From Pseudomonas frederiksbergensis (GTDB lineage Bacteria; Pseudomonadota; Gammaproteobacteria; Pseudomonadales; Pseudomonadaceae): a stretch of DNA of 64,000 bases. Position 1 is the stretch's first letter, and each line of letters opens with the position of its first letter. The position numbers and the translations under genes were made by a program. The notes beneath the pieces are model-generated. The model ran no database searches. It saw only the letters and a list, made by a program, of their open reading frames with translations, and was not told the origin of the DNA. The DNA is taken from assembly GCF_003732665.1 (NCBI RefSeq), contig NZ_MOBP01000001.1, forward strand, positions 291,466-355,465, in the 5' to 3' direction. Below, in pieces: positions 36,608 to 45,163 of the stretch.

Positions 36608-37764
36608 TGATCGCGCTATTTTGGGCCATGGCCCTGGGGATGTTCGCCGTGGCCACCCGGGTCGGCCGGCATTTCGGGTTGATCCCGATTGTCAGCCAGT
36701 TGCTGCTGGCGACCTTCGGTTTGCCGTTGTTGATGTATTTCTGGATCGAACCAGGCTGGCAACTCAGCGGCGCGGAGCTGATTTCGCCGGTGTGGCTGAA
36801 AAACCTCTACAGCCTGAGTTTTGCCTTGTTGCTGGGGCACATCCTCAGCGACGTCATCGACCTGCAACTGGATCGCCAGAGCCTGAAAATCGCCCTGCCG
36901 AGTTTCTGCCTGCCGTTCACCTGCGGGTTAGCGACGGCGGTGTGGCTGTTGCCGCCGCAGTCGTGGCTCAGTTCGTTGGCGGTCGGTCTGGTGTTCGCCA
37001 TTACCGCGATTCCGGTGTTGTATCTGTACTTGCGGCACATCAACTACCCGCCCGACGCCACCCGGCGCCTGGTGCAAACCGCGATCCTGATCGACCTCAC
37101 CTGCTGGACCCTGTTCGGCTTCGCCCAGGGCAGCCTGCACCTGAGCAGTCTGCTGCTGCCACTGGCCGGCGCATGCCTGCCGCTGCTCTTTCGGTTGCTG
37201 GGTTTGCGCCAACCGCTGTTGTACAGCGGCGGCTTCTTCGCGCTGCTGGTGGTGGCCGAACACTTCAAGCTCAACGCGCTGATTTTCGGCATCGGTTACC
37301 TGCTGTGCATGGCCGCGCTGAAAGTGCCGCTGGTATTGCCGTTGCCGGCGCGGTGGATGAATCGTTTGCAAACCTGGATCGCCATACCGCTGATCCTCAC
37401 CTTCGGCATCGTGCAGATCAATGTGCATGCGGCCATGGCCAGTCTTGGCTGGGTGCAACTGGCGGCGCTGCTGCTCTTTCCGATTGCCAGCAAATTGCTC
37501 GGCAACTGGCTCGGTCTGGGCTGGGCCGGCGTTTCCGTTGAGGGCGCCAGCCGCTGGCGCGAAAGCCTGCTGCTGAATATTCGCGGGTTGAGCGAGATCG
37601 TCTTTCTCAACCTGCTGCTGCAACAACAACTCATCAGCCCGGCGCTGTACTTTGCGCTGATGCTGATGGGCCTGATCGCGACACTGCTGCCGGCACTGGC
37701 CGGCATGCACCGAATCCCGCTGAATATCGCCGCCCCGGCAAGGAGTCCACGTGCCAACCGTTGA
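36604..37764 (+). CDS. Polytopic membrane protein resembling CPA2-type sodium/proton exchangers
   Basis: The 386-residue protein has about 11-12 hydrophobic helices with short loops. It resembles the Na/H exchanger fold (GLIPIVSQLLLATFGLPL, LLLGHILSDVIDLQ, LSEIVFLNLLLQQQLISPA). The paired Asp that marks active antiporters is not obvious, so ion transport is uncertain. The ATG at 36604 overlaps the MMPL stop (ATGA). Its position between exporter and flavoenzyme suggests a role in assembly or export of the pigment, but I cannot name one. Confidence 0.75.
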   Translation: MMIALFWAMALGMFAVATRVGRHFGLIPIVSQLLLATFGLPLLMYFWIEPGWQLSGAELISPVWLKNLYSLSFALLLGHILSDVIDLQLDRQSLKIALPSFCLPFTCGLATAVWLLPPQSWLSSLAVGLVFAITAIPVLYLYLRHINYPPDATRRLVQTAILIDLTCWTLFGFAQGSLHLSSLLLPLAGACLPLLFRLLGLRQPLLYSGGFFALLVVAEHFKLNALIFGIGYLLCMAALKVPLVLPLPARWMNRLQTWIAIPLILTFGIVQINVHAAMASLGWVQLAALLLFPIASKLLGNWLGLGWAGVSVEGASRWRESLLLNIRGLSEIVFLNLLLQQQLISPALYFALMLMGLIATLLPALAGMHRIPLNIAAPARSPRANR

Positions 37765-38998
37765 AATGGAATATCGTCAGGTCGTGGTCATCGGTGCCGG
37801 ACCTTCGGGGGCCATCGCCGCCGCACTGCTCAAGCGTAAGGGTCACGATGTACTGGTGATCGAGCGCCAGCATTTCCCACGTTTTTCCATCGGCGAAAGC
37901 CTGCTGTCCCACTGCCTGGATTTCGTCGAAGAGGCCGGCATGCTGGACGCGGTGAACGGCGCCGGCTTCCAGGTAAAAACCGGTGCGGCGTTCGCCTGGG
38001 GCGAGCAGTACAGCGCCTTCGATTTTGGCGACACTTTCAGCAACGGCAAACCGACCACGTTCCAGGTGCAGCGCGCGGATTTCGACAAACTGTTGGCGGA
38101 TCAAGCCGCTTTGCAAGGCGTGGAATTGCGCTACGGCGAAGCCATCGTCAGCGCCGATTTCAGCCAGGCAAAACCACAGCTGAAGGTGTTGCGTGAGGAC
38201 GGCAGCGAGTACCGCATCGAAGCCGATTTCGTGCTCGATGCCAGCGGCTACGGCCGGGTATTGCCGCGCTTGCTGGACCTGGAAGCGCCGTCGAACTTTC
38301 CGGTGCGCCAAGCGGTGTTCACCCACGTCGAAGATCACATCGAACACCCGACGTTCGACCGCACCAAAATCCTCGTCACCACCCACCCGATCCATCGCGA
38401 TATCTGGTTCTGGACCATCCCGTTCAGCAACGGTCGTTGCTCGGTGGGCGTAGTGGCCGCAGCGGAACATTTCGCCGGCCGCACCGATGATCTGGACGCG
38501 TGCCTGCGCGGTTTCATCGCCGAAACCCCAAGCCTGTCCCGCGTGCTGAACAACGCGGTGTGGGACACCCCGGCGCGGACCATCGGCGGCTACTCGGCCA
38601 ACGTCAAAACCCTGCACGGTCCGGGCTTTGCGCTGCTGGGCAACGCGGCGGAATTCCTCGACCCGGTGTTTTCCTCCGGCGTGACCATCGCCATGCGCTC
38701 GGCGAGCATGGCCGCCGCCGTATTGCATCGCCAGTTGCAGGGCGAAAGCGTCGACTGGCAGACCGAGTTCGCCGAGCCGCTGAAACGCGGCGTCGACACC
38801 TTCCGCTGCTACGTCGAAGGCTGGTACGCCGGGACCTTCCAGGACGTGATTTTCCACGAAGCCAGCTCCAACGATATCCGCCGCATGATCGCCTCGATCC
38901 TCGCCGGTTACGCCTGGGATGAACGCAACCCGTTCGTCAGCGAAGCGAAGCGCCGGTTGAAGGTGATTTCGGAAATCTGTGCAAGGGATGCCACATGA
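37751..38998 (+). CDS. Flavin-dependent halogenase-like oxidoreductase
   Basis: The 415-residue FAD enzyme has the nucleotide-binding GAGPSGAIAAALL (about 14-26) and IGESLLSH (about 46). Lys76 in FQVKTGAAFAWG sits where flavin halogenases have their catalytic lysine (Lys79 of PrnA). Trp219-Phe220-Trp221-Thr222-Ile223-Pro224 fits the halogenase signature WxWxIP. FALLGNAAEFLDPVFSSGV is the second FAD motif. It may halogenate or hydroxylate the aryl head. Related flavoproteins without halogenase activity also share these motifs, so the reaction is open. The start is GTG at 37751, overlapping the previous gene by 14 bases. Confidence 0.85.
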   Translation: MPTVEMEYRQVVVIGAGPSGAIAAALLKRKGHDVLVIERQHFPRFSIGESLLSHCLDFVEEAGMLDAVNGAGFQVKTGAAFAWGEQYSAFDFGDTFSNGKPTTFQVQRADFDKLLADQAALQGVELRYGEAIVSADFSQAKPQLKVLREDGSEYRIEADFVLDASGYGRVLPRLLDLEAPSNFPVRQAVFTHVEDHIEHPTFDRTKILVTTHPIHRDIWFWTIPFSNGRCSVGVVAAAEHFAGRTDDLDACLRGFIAETPSLSRVLNNAVWDTPARTIGGYSANVKTLHGPGFALLGNAAEFLDPVFSSGVTIAMRSASMAAAVLHRQLQGESVDWQTEFAEPLKRGVDTFRCYVEGWYAGTFQDVIFHEASSNDIRRMIASILAGYAWDERNPFVSEAKRRLKVISEICARDAT

Positions 38999-39720
38999 GT
39001 TACTTGAGCGACAACTACGTCGAAGAGACCAAATTCGGTTTCTGGTTCCTGCGCAGCCACACCTGGCAACACCATGTACTGCGGGTAGCGATCAATGATT
39101 TGCGCGCTTTGTTCAGCGAGTCGTTGCCGAGCAACCCGGTGTTGCTGGATGCCGGTTGCGGCCAGGGCAAGTCGTTCCAGTACCTGCGTCAGACCTTTGC
39201 GCCCCAGCGGTTGATTGGCGTGGATGCCGACCCGCACAGCCTGAATCTCAGCGCTGAGGAAGCGGCGCGTCAGGGCATGGAGGTTGAGTTGATCGGCAGT
39301 GACTGCGCGACGCTTAACGTGGCGGATGCCAGTGTTGATCTGCTGTTCTGCCACCAGACGTTCCATCATCTGGTGGAGCAGGATCAGGCCCTGGCGGAGT
39401 TCTACCGCGTGCTCAAGCCCGGCGGCTATCTGCTGTTCGCCGAGTCCACCGAGGCTTACATTGATACGTGGGTGATCCGCTGGCTGTTCCGCCACCCGAT
39501 GCACGTGCAAAAGAGCGCGGCCGGGTATCTGGAGATGATTCGCCAGCAGGGTTTCGAGTTTGGCCCGCAGAACGTGTCGTACCCCTATTTGTGGTGGAGC
39601 CGCGCCACGGATTTCGGTCTGCTTGAACGCTTTGGTTTGCGTAAGCCAAAACCCTTTGGCCAGCGGGAAGAGACGCTGGTGAATGTGGTGGCGCGCAAGC
39701 CGCTTGAAGGTGTTGTTTGA
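38995..39720 (+). CDS. SAM-dependent class I methyltransferase
   Basis: The 241-residue protein has motif I VLLDAGCGQGKS (about residue 49), an acidic residue closing beta 2 (IGVDADPHS), DLLFCHQTFHHL and LKPGGYLLFAEST. Together these give the Rossmann methyltransferase fold. APE head groups are often methylated, so it may methylate the ring carbon or the hydroxyl. It overlaps the previous stop (ATGA) and shares one base with the next start (TGATG). Confidence 0.9.
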   Translation: MSYLSDNYVEETKFGFWFLRSHTWQHHVLRVAINDLRALFSESLPSNPVLLDAGCGQGKSFQYLRQTFAPQRLIGVDADPHSLNLSAEEAARQGMEVELIGSDCATLNVADASVDLLFCHQTFHHLVEQDQALAEFYRVLKPGGYLLFAESTEAYIDTWVIRWLFRHPMHVQKSAAGYLEMIRQQGFEFGPQNVSYPYLWWSRATDFGLLERFGLRKPKPFGQREETLVNVVARKPLEGVV

Positions 39721-40340
39721 TGTCTAGCGCAACTCAACAAATCTGTGGGAACCCCTGTGGGAGCGGGCTTGCTCGCGAAAGCGGTGGGTCAGTCAACAAA
39801 TGGGTTGGATGTTCCGACGCCTTCGCGAGCAAGCCCGCTCCCACAGGGTTTGTGGTGTTGCTGAGATTTGTGCTGCTCGGGTTCGTTCTGTTGCTCAGCG
39901 CCTGCGCCAGCCGCGCCCCGCTGCCCGAGCACAGCCCAACCCTGGCGCTGCCACTGCAATTGCACATCCAGCGCCTGGTGGCCGATGATCGTCAGGACTG
40001 GGTGTTGGTGATTCAGCAGGAAGGCCCGGCCCTGCGTTGGTCGATGATGGATTTGCTCGGCATTCCCCAGGCCCGGCAGAAGCTGATCGACGGTGAGTGG
40101 AAGGCCGATGGTCTGTTGCCGCCCAATCCGGAAGCACGAGAGCTGTTCGCCGCGCTGCTGTTCGCGTTGACGCCTGAAGGCGAGTTGCAGAACAACTATC
40201 CCGCTGCCTGGCAACATGGCGGGCAACGCTCTCTTCCAGAGCATTGGGATGTACGTTATTCACGCCCCATGAGTTTTGAATTGAACCTGCCCAAAGGCCC
40301 TAAATACCAAGTCACGCCACTGAGCGGGGACACGCCATGA
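39720..40340 (+). CDS. DUF3261-type outer-membrane lipoprotein with REPIN at its 5' end
   Basis: Two starts are possible. The ATG at 39720 (TGATG coupling to the methyltransferase) gives 206 residues, but the frame then runs through an 88-bp REPIN before the signal sequence. The GTG at 39855 has AGGG at 39845-39848 with six bases spacing and gives a compact signal sequence (VLLRFVLLGFVLLLSAC), which I find more likely. The lipobox LLSAC places the lipidated Cys at residue 62 of the long form. The rest (LQLHIQRLVADDRQDWVLVI and onward) is the DUF3261 region found in APE clusters. It may receive the pigment at the outer membrane. Confidence 0.85.
   Translation: MSSATQQICGNPCGSGLARESGGSVNKWVGCSDAFASKPAPTGFVVLLRFVLLGFVLLLSACASRAPLPEHSPTLALPLQLHIQRLVADDRQDWVLVIQQEGPALRWSMMDLLGIPQARQKLIDGEWKADGLLPPNPEARELFAALLFALTPEGELQNNYPAAWQHGGQRSLPEHWDVRYSRPMSFELNLPKGPKYQVTPLSGDTP
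39757..39844. repeat. REPIN (88 bp) at the 5' end of the lipoprotein gene
   Basis: A standard 88-bp copy lies between the methyltransferase stop and the likely lipoprotein start. Its right edge abuts the AGGG that may serve as ribosome-binding site for the GTG at 39855. Confidence 0.93.
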
Positions 40341-41533
40341 CCGTCTGGCTGAACGCCCTCGGGGTGATCTGCGCCTTGGGTCGCGACAAGCAGGAAGTCG
40401 CGCGCAATCTGTTTGCCGGCGATTGCTCCGGCATGCGCAATGAGGCCGGTTGGGTGGCGGAACGTTCGTTGCCGGTGGCGGCGGTTCAGGGTGAATTGGC
40501 GCCCATTCCGCCGGAGCTGGCCGACCAGCAAAGCCGTAACAATCAACTGCTGCTGGAAGCGGCGCTGCAAATTCGTCCGGACATCGACCGGGCGATCCAG
40601 ACCTACGGTCGTGAGCGCATCGGCATTGTGCTTGGCACCAGCACTTCGGGCATCGACGAAGCCAGTCGCGGCCTTGCCCATTACATTCGCGAGCATGAGT
40701 TCCCCGCCGACTACGACTACCAGCAACAGGAACTCGGCGCGCCGGCCAATTTCCTCGCCGACTGGCTGCAACTGAGCGGCCCGGCCTATGTGATTTCCAC
40801 GGCCTGCACCTCCAGCGCCCGGGCCTTGATGAGTGCTCAGCGCTTGCTTGAACTGGGCATGTGCGACGTGGTGCTGTGCGGCGGCGTCGACAGTTTGTGC
40901 CAGCTGACCCTCAATGGTTTCTCGGCCCTGGAAGCGGTGTCCGGGCAGCGCTGCAATCCGTTTTCCGTCAACCGCAACGGCATCAACATCGGCGAAGCGG
41001 CGGTGCTGTTTTTGATGAGCAAAAGTGCCGGCGATGGCCCATCGATTGCCCTGCTCGGCAGCGGTGCCAGTTCCGATGCGCACCACATTTCCGCGCCGGA
41101 ACCCACCGGCCGTGGCGCCCAGCAGGCCATGCACAAGGCCTTGGCCCGCGCCCACCTGCAACCGTCGCAGATCAACTACCTGAACCTGCACGGCACCGCC
41201 ACCCAGCACAACGACGCCATGGAAAGCCTGGCGGTCGCGGCGCTGTTCCCGGACGGTGTGCCCTGCTCGTCGACCAAACCGATGACCGGCCACACCCTCG
41301 GCGCCGCCGGCGCCCTGGAAGCGGCGTTCTGCTGGTTGAGCCTGAGCGCGGACAACCCCGAGCACGCCCTGCCACCGCACATCTGGGACGGCCAGCCCGA
41401 CCCCGACCTGCCGCCACTGAACTGGGTGACCCCGGCCCATCGCCTGGCGTCCATTGCACCCCGCTACCTGATGAGCAATTCGTTTGCCTTCGGTGGCAAT
41501 AACGTCAGCCTGATTATCGGAGACGCCCCATGA
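40337..41533 (+). CDS. Beta-ketoacyl-ACP synthase, first of two complete APE ketosynthases
   Basis: The 398-residue thiolase-fold enzyme has the complete Cys157 (STACTSSA), His285 (LHGTAT) and His319 (MTGHTLGAAGALEA) triad. It condenses malonyl-ACP with the growing chain. It resembles FabB/FabF, and APE systems use one ketosynthase paired with a non-catalytic partner and another as a homodimer. The truncated protein at 25564 is a candidate partner. The start overlaps the lipoprotein stop (ATGA), and the end overlaps the dehydratase start in the same way. Confidence 0.95.
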   Translation: MTVWLNALGVICALGRDKQEVARNLFAGDCSGMRNEAGWVAERSLPVAAVQGELAPIPPELADQQSRNNQLLLEAALQIRPDIDRAIQTYGRERIGIVLGTSTSGIDEASRGLAHYIREHEFPADYDYQQQELGAPANFLADWLQLSGPAYVISTACTSSARALMSAQRLLELGMCDVVLCGGVDSLCQLTLNGFSALEAVSGQRCNPFSVNRNGINIGEAAVLFLMSKSAGDGPSIALLGSGASSDAHHISAPEPTGRGAQQAMHKALARAHLQPSQINYLNLHGTATQHNDAMESLAVAALFPDGVPCSSTKPMTGHTLGAAGALEAAFCWLSLSADNPEHALPPHIWDGQPDPDLPPLNWVTPAHRLASIAPRYLMSNSFAFGGNNVSLIIGDAP

Positions 41534-41988
41534 TTGACTGGCCGCTCGCCGAACTGCTGCCTCACGCTGGCGACATGATCCTCATCGAGCAGATCCTGTC
41601 GTTCGATGACGAGCAGATTCACACCCGCCTCACCGTCAAGCCCGGTGGCCTGTTCAACCGTCCCGACGGCAGCCTGCCGGCCTGGGTCGGCATCGAACTG
41701 ATGGCCCAGAGCGTGGCCGCCTACGCCGGTTGCCATGCACGGGCCCGTGGCGATGCGGTGGAACTGGGCTTTTTGCTCGGCACCCGCAAATTCGAATGCA
41801 ATGTGGAACACTTCCCAGCCGGCACCGAACTGACCATCCACGGTGTGCGCTCCCTGGAAGACGACAGCGGCATGGGCGTGTTCGAATGCCACATCAACGC
41901 GCCCGGCATCCACGCCACCGCCCGGCTCAACGTGTACCGCCCGCCGCAAGCGGCGCAATACCTTCAAGAAATCCAAGGAGTCGAGTGA
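41530..41988 (+). CDS. Hot-dog 3-hydroxyacyl-ACP dehydratase
   Basis: The 152-residue protein is of the FabA/FabZ superfamily. LLPHAGDMILIEQIL contains the catalytic His region, and LPAWVGIELMAQSVAAYAGC is the long central helix. It should dehydrate the 3-hydroxyacyl-ACP to build the conjugated double bonds. It probably pairs with the dehydratase half of the fusion at 28112, since APE dehydratases are known as heterodimers. It lies between the ketosynthase and ketoreductase genes with overlaps on both sides. Confidence 0.93.
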   Translation: MIDWPLAELLPHAGDMILIEQILSFDDEQIHTRLTVKPGGLFNRPDGSLPAWVGIELMAQSVAAYAGCHARARGDAVELGFLLGTRKFECNVEHFPAGTELTIHGVRSLEDDSGMGVFECHINAPGIHATARLNVYRPPQAAQYLQEIQGVE

Positions 41989-42716
41989 TGACTGAATCCG
42001 TACTGGTCACCGGTTCCAGCCGTGGCATTGGCCGCGCTATCGCATTGCGTCTGGCCCAGGCCGGGCACGACATCGTGCTGCATTGCCGCAGTGGGCTGGC
42101 CGAGGCTATCGCCGTTCAAGGCGAAATTCAGGCGTTGGGCCGCAATGCTCGCGTGCTGCAATTCGACGTGTCCGACCGCGCCAGTTGCAAAGCCATTCTC
42201 GAAGCCGACGTCGAAGCCCACGGCGCCTATTACGGCGTGGTGCTTAACGCCGGGCTGACCCGCGACGGTGCTTTTCCAGCGCTGAGCGAGGATGATTGGG
42301 ACGTGGTGATGCGCACCAATCTCGACGGTTTCTACAACGTGCTGCACCCGGTGATGATGCCGATGATCCGTCGTCGCGCCGCCGGGCGGATTGTCTGCAT
42401 CACTTCGGTTTCCGGGTTGATCGGCAATCGCGGGCAGGTCAACTACAGCGCCTCCAAGGCCGGTTTGATCGGCGCCGCGAAAGCGTTGGCGATCGAACTG
42501 GGCAAGCGCAAGATTACCGTCAACTGTGTCGCACCCGGCCTGATCGACACCGCAATGCTCGACGAAAACGTGCCGGTGGAAGAACTGATGAAAATGATCC
42601 CCGCACAACGCATGGGCACCCCTGAAGAGGTGGCCGGCGCGGTGAATTTCCTGATGTCGGCGGAAGCCTCGTACATCACCCGCCAGGTTCTGGCCGTCAA
42701 TGGAGGCCTGTGCTGA
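41988..42716 (+). CDS. 3-ketoacyl-ACP reductase (FabG-like)
   Basis: The 242-residue short-chain dehydrogenase has the cofactor motif TGSSRGIGRAIAL at the N-terminus, LNAGLTRDG, Ser in ITSVSGLIG, and the catalytic Tyr-Lys in NYSASKAGLIGAAKAL. The C-terminal ITRQVLAVNGGL is typical of FabG. It reduces the 3-keto intermediate with NADPH between condensation and dehydration. The ATG at 41988 shares one base with the dehydratase stop (TGATG). Confidence 0.96.
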   Translation: MTESVLVTGSSRGIGRAIALRLAQAGHDIVLHCRSGLAEAIAVQGEIQALGRNARVLQFDVSDRASCKAILEADVEAHGAYYGVVLNAGLTRDGAFPALSEDDWDVVMRTNLDGFYNVLHPVMMPMIRRRAAGRIVCITSVSGLIGNRGQVNYSASKAGLIGAAKALAIELGKRKITVNCVAPGLIDTAMLDENVPVEELMKMIPAQRMGTPEEVAGAVNFLMSAEASYITRQVLAVNGGLC

Positions 42717-43942
42717 TGAAGCGCGTCGTCGTCACCGGCATGGCCGGCATCACCTCACTGGGCAGCGATTGGGAGACCATCGCCGGCAACTTCGCGGCCA
42801 ACCGCAGCGGCATTCGCCGGATGGACGAGTGGGATCGCTTCACCGAACTCAATACGCGGCTGGCCGGGCCGATCGACGACTTCAAAGTCCCGAGCCACTG
42901 GACCCGCAAACAACTGCGCAGCATGGGCCGCGTCTCCCGGCTCGCTGTCGGCGCGGCGGAACAAGCACTGGCCGACGCCGGGCTGTTGGGCGATGAATCG
43001 ATCAAGGACGGACGCATGGGCGTCGCCTGCGGTTCGTCCACCGGCAGCACCGACGAGATCAAGGCATTCGGCAACATGCTGCTCAACTCGGTGGCCGAAG
43101 GCCTGAACGCCAACTCCTACGTGCGCATGATGCCGCACACCACGGCGGCGAATATCAGCATCTTCTTCGGCCTCACCGGCCGACTGATCCCGACCTCCAG
43201 CGCCTGCACCAGCGGCAGCCAGGGCATCGGCTACGCCTACGAGTCGATCAAGTTCGGTCGCTTGCCGTTGATGCTCGCCGGCGGCGCCGAAGAACTGTGC
43301 CCGACCGAAGCCATGGTCTTCGACGCGCTCTACGCCACCAGCCTGAAAAACGACGCGCCGCAAACCAGCCCACGCCCGTACGACAAGGGCCGCGATGGCC
43401 TGGTGATCGGCGAAGGCGGCGGCATGCTGGTGCTCGAAGAACTCGAACACGCGTTAGCACGCGGTGCGCACATCCACGCCGAACTGGTCGGCTTCGGCAG
43501 CAACGCCGACGGCCAGCACACCACTCGCCCCGAGCAAGCGACCATGCGCCGGGCCATGGAACTGGCCCTGGAAGACGCTGGTTTGCAGCCGTCGGACATC
43601 GGCTACGTCAACGGTCACGGCACCGCTACCGAACAGGGCGACATTGCAGAAACACTGGCCACCAGTGCGTTGTTCGGCGAACACATGCCGATCAGCTCGC
43701 AGAAGAGCTTCCTCGGCCACACCCTCGGGGCCTGCGGCGCGCTGGAGTCCTGGTTCAGCATCGAAATGATGAACCGTGACCTCTACGCCCACACCTTCAA
43801 CCTCGACGAAGTGGACCCGCACTGCGGCAAGCTCGACTACCTGCGCGGCGAGTTCCGGCAGATGAGCAACCAATACGTCATGAACAACAACTTTGCCTTC
43901 GGCGGCGTCAACACTTCGCTGATCTTCCGCCGCTGGTCGTAA
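42716..43942 (+). CDS. Beta-ketoacyl-ACP synthase, second complete APE ketosynthase
   Basis: The 408-residue FabF-like enzyme has Cys164 (TSSACTSGSQGIGYAYESI), His301 (NGHGTATEQGD) and His335 (FLGHTLGACGALES), so it should be active. It is clearly different from the ketosynthase at 40337, which implies a division of labour such as initiation versus elongation. The ATG at 42716 (TGATG with the reductase stop) has GGAGG at 42702-42706 with nine bases spacing. The in-frame GTG at 42710 is too close to that site. Confidence 0.95.
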   Translation: MKRVVVTGMAGITSLGSDWETIAGNFAANRSGIRRMDEWDRFTELNTRLAGPIDDFKVPSHWTRKQLRSMGRVSRLAVGAAEQALADAGLLGDESIKDGRMGVACGSSTGSTDEIKAFGNMLLNSVAEGLNANSYVRMMPHTTAANISIFFGLTGRLIPTSSACTSGSQGIGYAYESIKFGRLPLMLAGGAEELCPTEAMVFDALYATSLKNDAPQTSPRPYDKGRDGLVIGEGGGMLVLEELEHALARGAHIHAELVGFGSNADGQHTTRPEQATMRRAMELALEDAGLQPSDIGYVNGHGTATEQGDIAETLATSALFGEHMPISSQKSFLGHTLGACGALESWFSIEMMNRDLYAHTFNLDEVDPHCGKLDYLRGEFRQMSNQYVMNNNFAFGGVNTSLIFRRWS

Positions 43943-43971
43943 CCGAATTAATCCGGGTCAAGGAGACCTCC

Positions 43972-44418
43972 ATGCACTTCAAGAAACTCGCTACCGCCGC
44001 CACCCTGCTGATCTGCGCCCTGCCGGCCGTCAGCCAGGCCCGTGACACCGCCGTGTACCTGCCCTTCGACAAAGCCGTCGCCGAAGCCACCCGCACCGGC
44101 AAAATCGACGGCAGCGTGAAGTTCTACCTGGCGGGCCACAACCCGACCGGCAACGTCACCATCGTCAGCGCCGGCTCGGTCACCAACAAGAAAACCAACG
44201 CCTTCAACAAGACCGACCAAGTCGCCTGCGAATGGGTCGCGCAATCGGCTATCATCAGCCTGCACCAAGCGGCCAAAAGCGCCGGCGCCAATGCCGTGAC
44301 CAACATCGTGAGTTTCTACAAGAGCAATGAACGCAAAGACGCCACCAACTATGAATGCCACGCCGGGGCGATCATGGCGGGTGTTGCGTTGAAAGGGGAT
44401 TTGGCGAAGGTTCAGTAA
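43972..44418 (+). CDS. Small exported protein of unknown function, last gene of the APE operon
   Basis: The 148-residue protein has a clear signal peptide (HFKKLATAATLLICALPAVSQA, cleaved near residue 23). It is a small soluble periplasmic protein with AEATRTGKIDGSVKFYLAGH, ANAVTNIVSFYKSNE and a Cys pair that could form a disulphide. Relatives are often mislabelled 'excinuclease ATPase subunit', but no nuclease or ATPase motif is present. It lies 29 bases after the ketosynthase, with AAGGAG before its ATG, and so belongs to the operon. Its function is not known. Confidence 0.85.
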   Translation: MHFKKLATAATLLICALPAVSQARDTAVYLPFDKAVAEATRTGKIDGSVKFYLAGHNPTGNVTIVSAGSVTNKKTNAFNKTDQVACEWVAQSAIISLHQAAKSAGANAVTNIVSFYKSNERKDATNYECHAGAIMAGVALKGDLAKVQ

Positions 44419-44432
44419 GGCCAGAAACGACA

Positions 44433-44454
44433 AAGGGCGCCTTTCGGCGCCCCT
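44433..44454 (+). terminator. GC-rich hairpin at the end of the APE operon
   Basis: GGGCGCC (44435-44441) pairs with GGCGCCC (44446-44452) around TTTC. It lies 16 bases after the last stop, but no clear T-run follows. The rest of the 208-bp gap to 44627 shows no feature. Confidence 0.6.
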
Positions 44455-44626
44455 TCACAAACAGGTCGGCTTGTCATCGCCCTTCACCTGTCTGGCTCTG
44501 CGATGGCTGGTTACCCAGGATCCTCAGAGTCTCACAAGCCCCTTTCGGGAACGCCCGCAGTATTGCTTTAAATTGAACGAGCGACAACCGCTGGCAATTC
44601 GCCGTGTCGTGCCACTTCTGATGACA

Positions 44627-45010
44627 TCACAGGCCCAGAGCACTGCGCACCGCAGCTTTGATCGCAAAAAACTCATCTGTTGCAAGTTGTGAAATGAGAT
44701 AAACGCGCTTTCCCTGGCGATCCCTGCTTTTGATCCGATCCAACCTGGAGAGACTCACTGTCGCAACCATGTCGCATTTTGCCCAACAAATCGGACTGGC
44801 ACCCTGCAGATGACTCGCGAGCTTCAGATGGTGGTCCAACACACTGTCCGGGGCGGTGGTACTCAGTGGCACGACGGTCACCAGTAGGCTATTGGTCCTG
44901 TGTTTGCGTATCACGACAACAGGTCTGACCTTGATCATCTCGGGGATCTCATACCCCCTGAAGTCGCAAATCAGCACGCTGCCTTCCTTAGGCTGATATC
45001 GAAGTGTCAT
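44627..45010 (-). CDS. PemK/MazF-like protein without visible antitoxin
   Basis: The 127-residue protein has the PemK-like beta barrel: LRYQPKEGSVLICDFRGYEI, KVRPVVVIRKHR, LLVTVVPLSTTAPD, and WAKCDMVATVSLSRLDRI. The order of motifs follows the family subgroup that starts with a T-x-x-Y-x-P-x-x-G sequence, so the ATG at 45010 is preferred over an in-frame one at 45019. Nothing resembling an antitoxin gene lies upstream in the 153 bp to the LysR gene or downstream. It may be a solitary ribonuclease, a remnant, or a domesticated member. Confidence 0.8.
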   Translation of the reverse strand: MTLRYQPKEGSVLICDFRGYEIPEMIKVRPVVVIRKHRTNSLLVTVVPLSTTAPDSVLDHHLKLASHLQGASPICWAKCDMVATVSLSRLDRIKSRDRQGKRVYLISQLATDEFFAIKAAVRSALGL

Positions 45011-45163
45011 CCATTGCACTCATCGAAAAAAAAATCGATTTTGCTCAAGAAATGGCTAAATCACTAAGGCATATCCGTTACCTCAAATGTCCCATCCTTG
45101 AGACGCTCAGGCCAGGGTATGGTCTGGAGCAAGCGAACCTGCTCGCGAATGATGGCGAAGCCG

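Noticed and set aside
45125..45152. Possible half REP (GCAAGCGAACCTGCTCGCGAATG)
   Set aside because: Too degenerate and without a partner to call a repeat with confidence.
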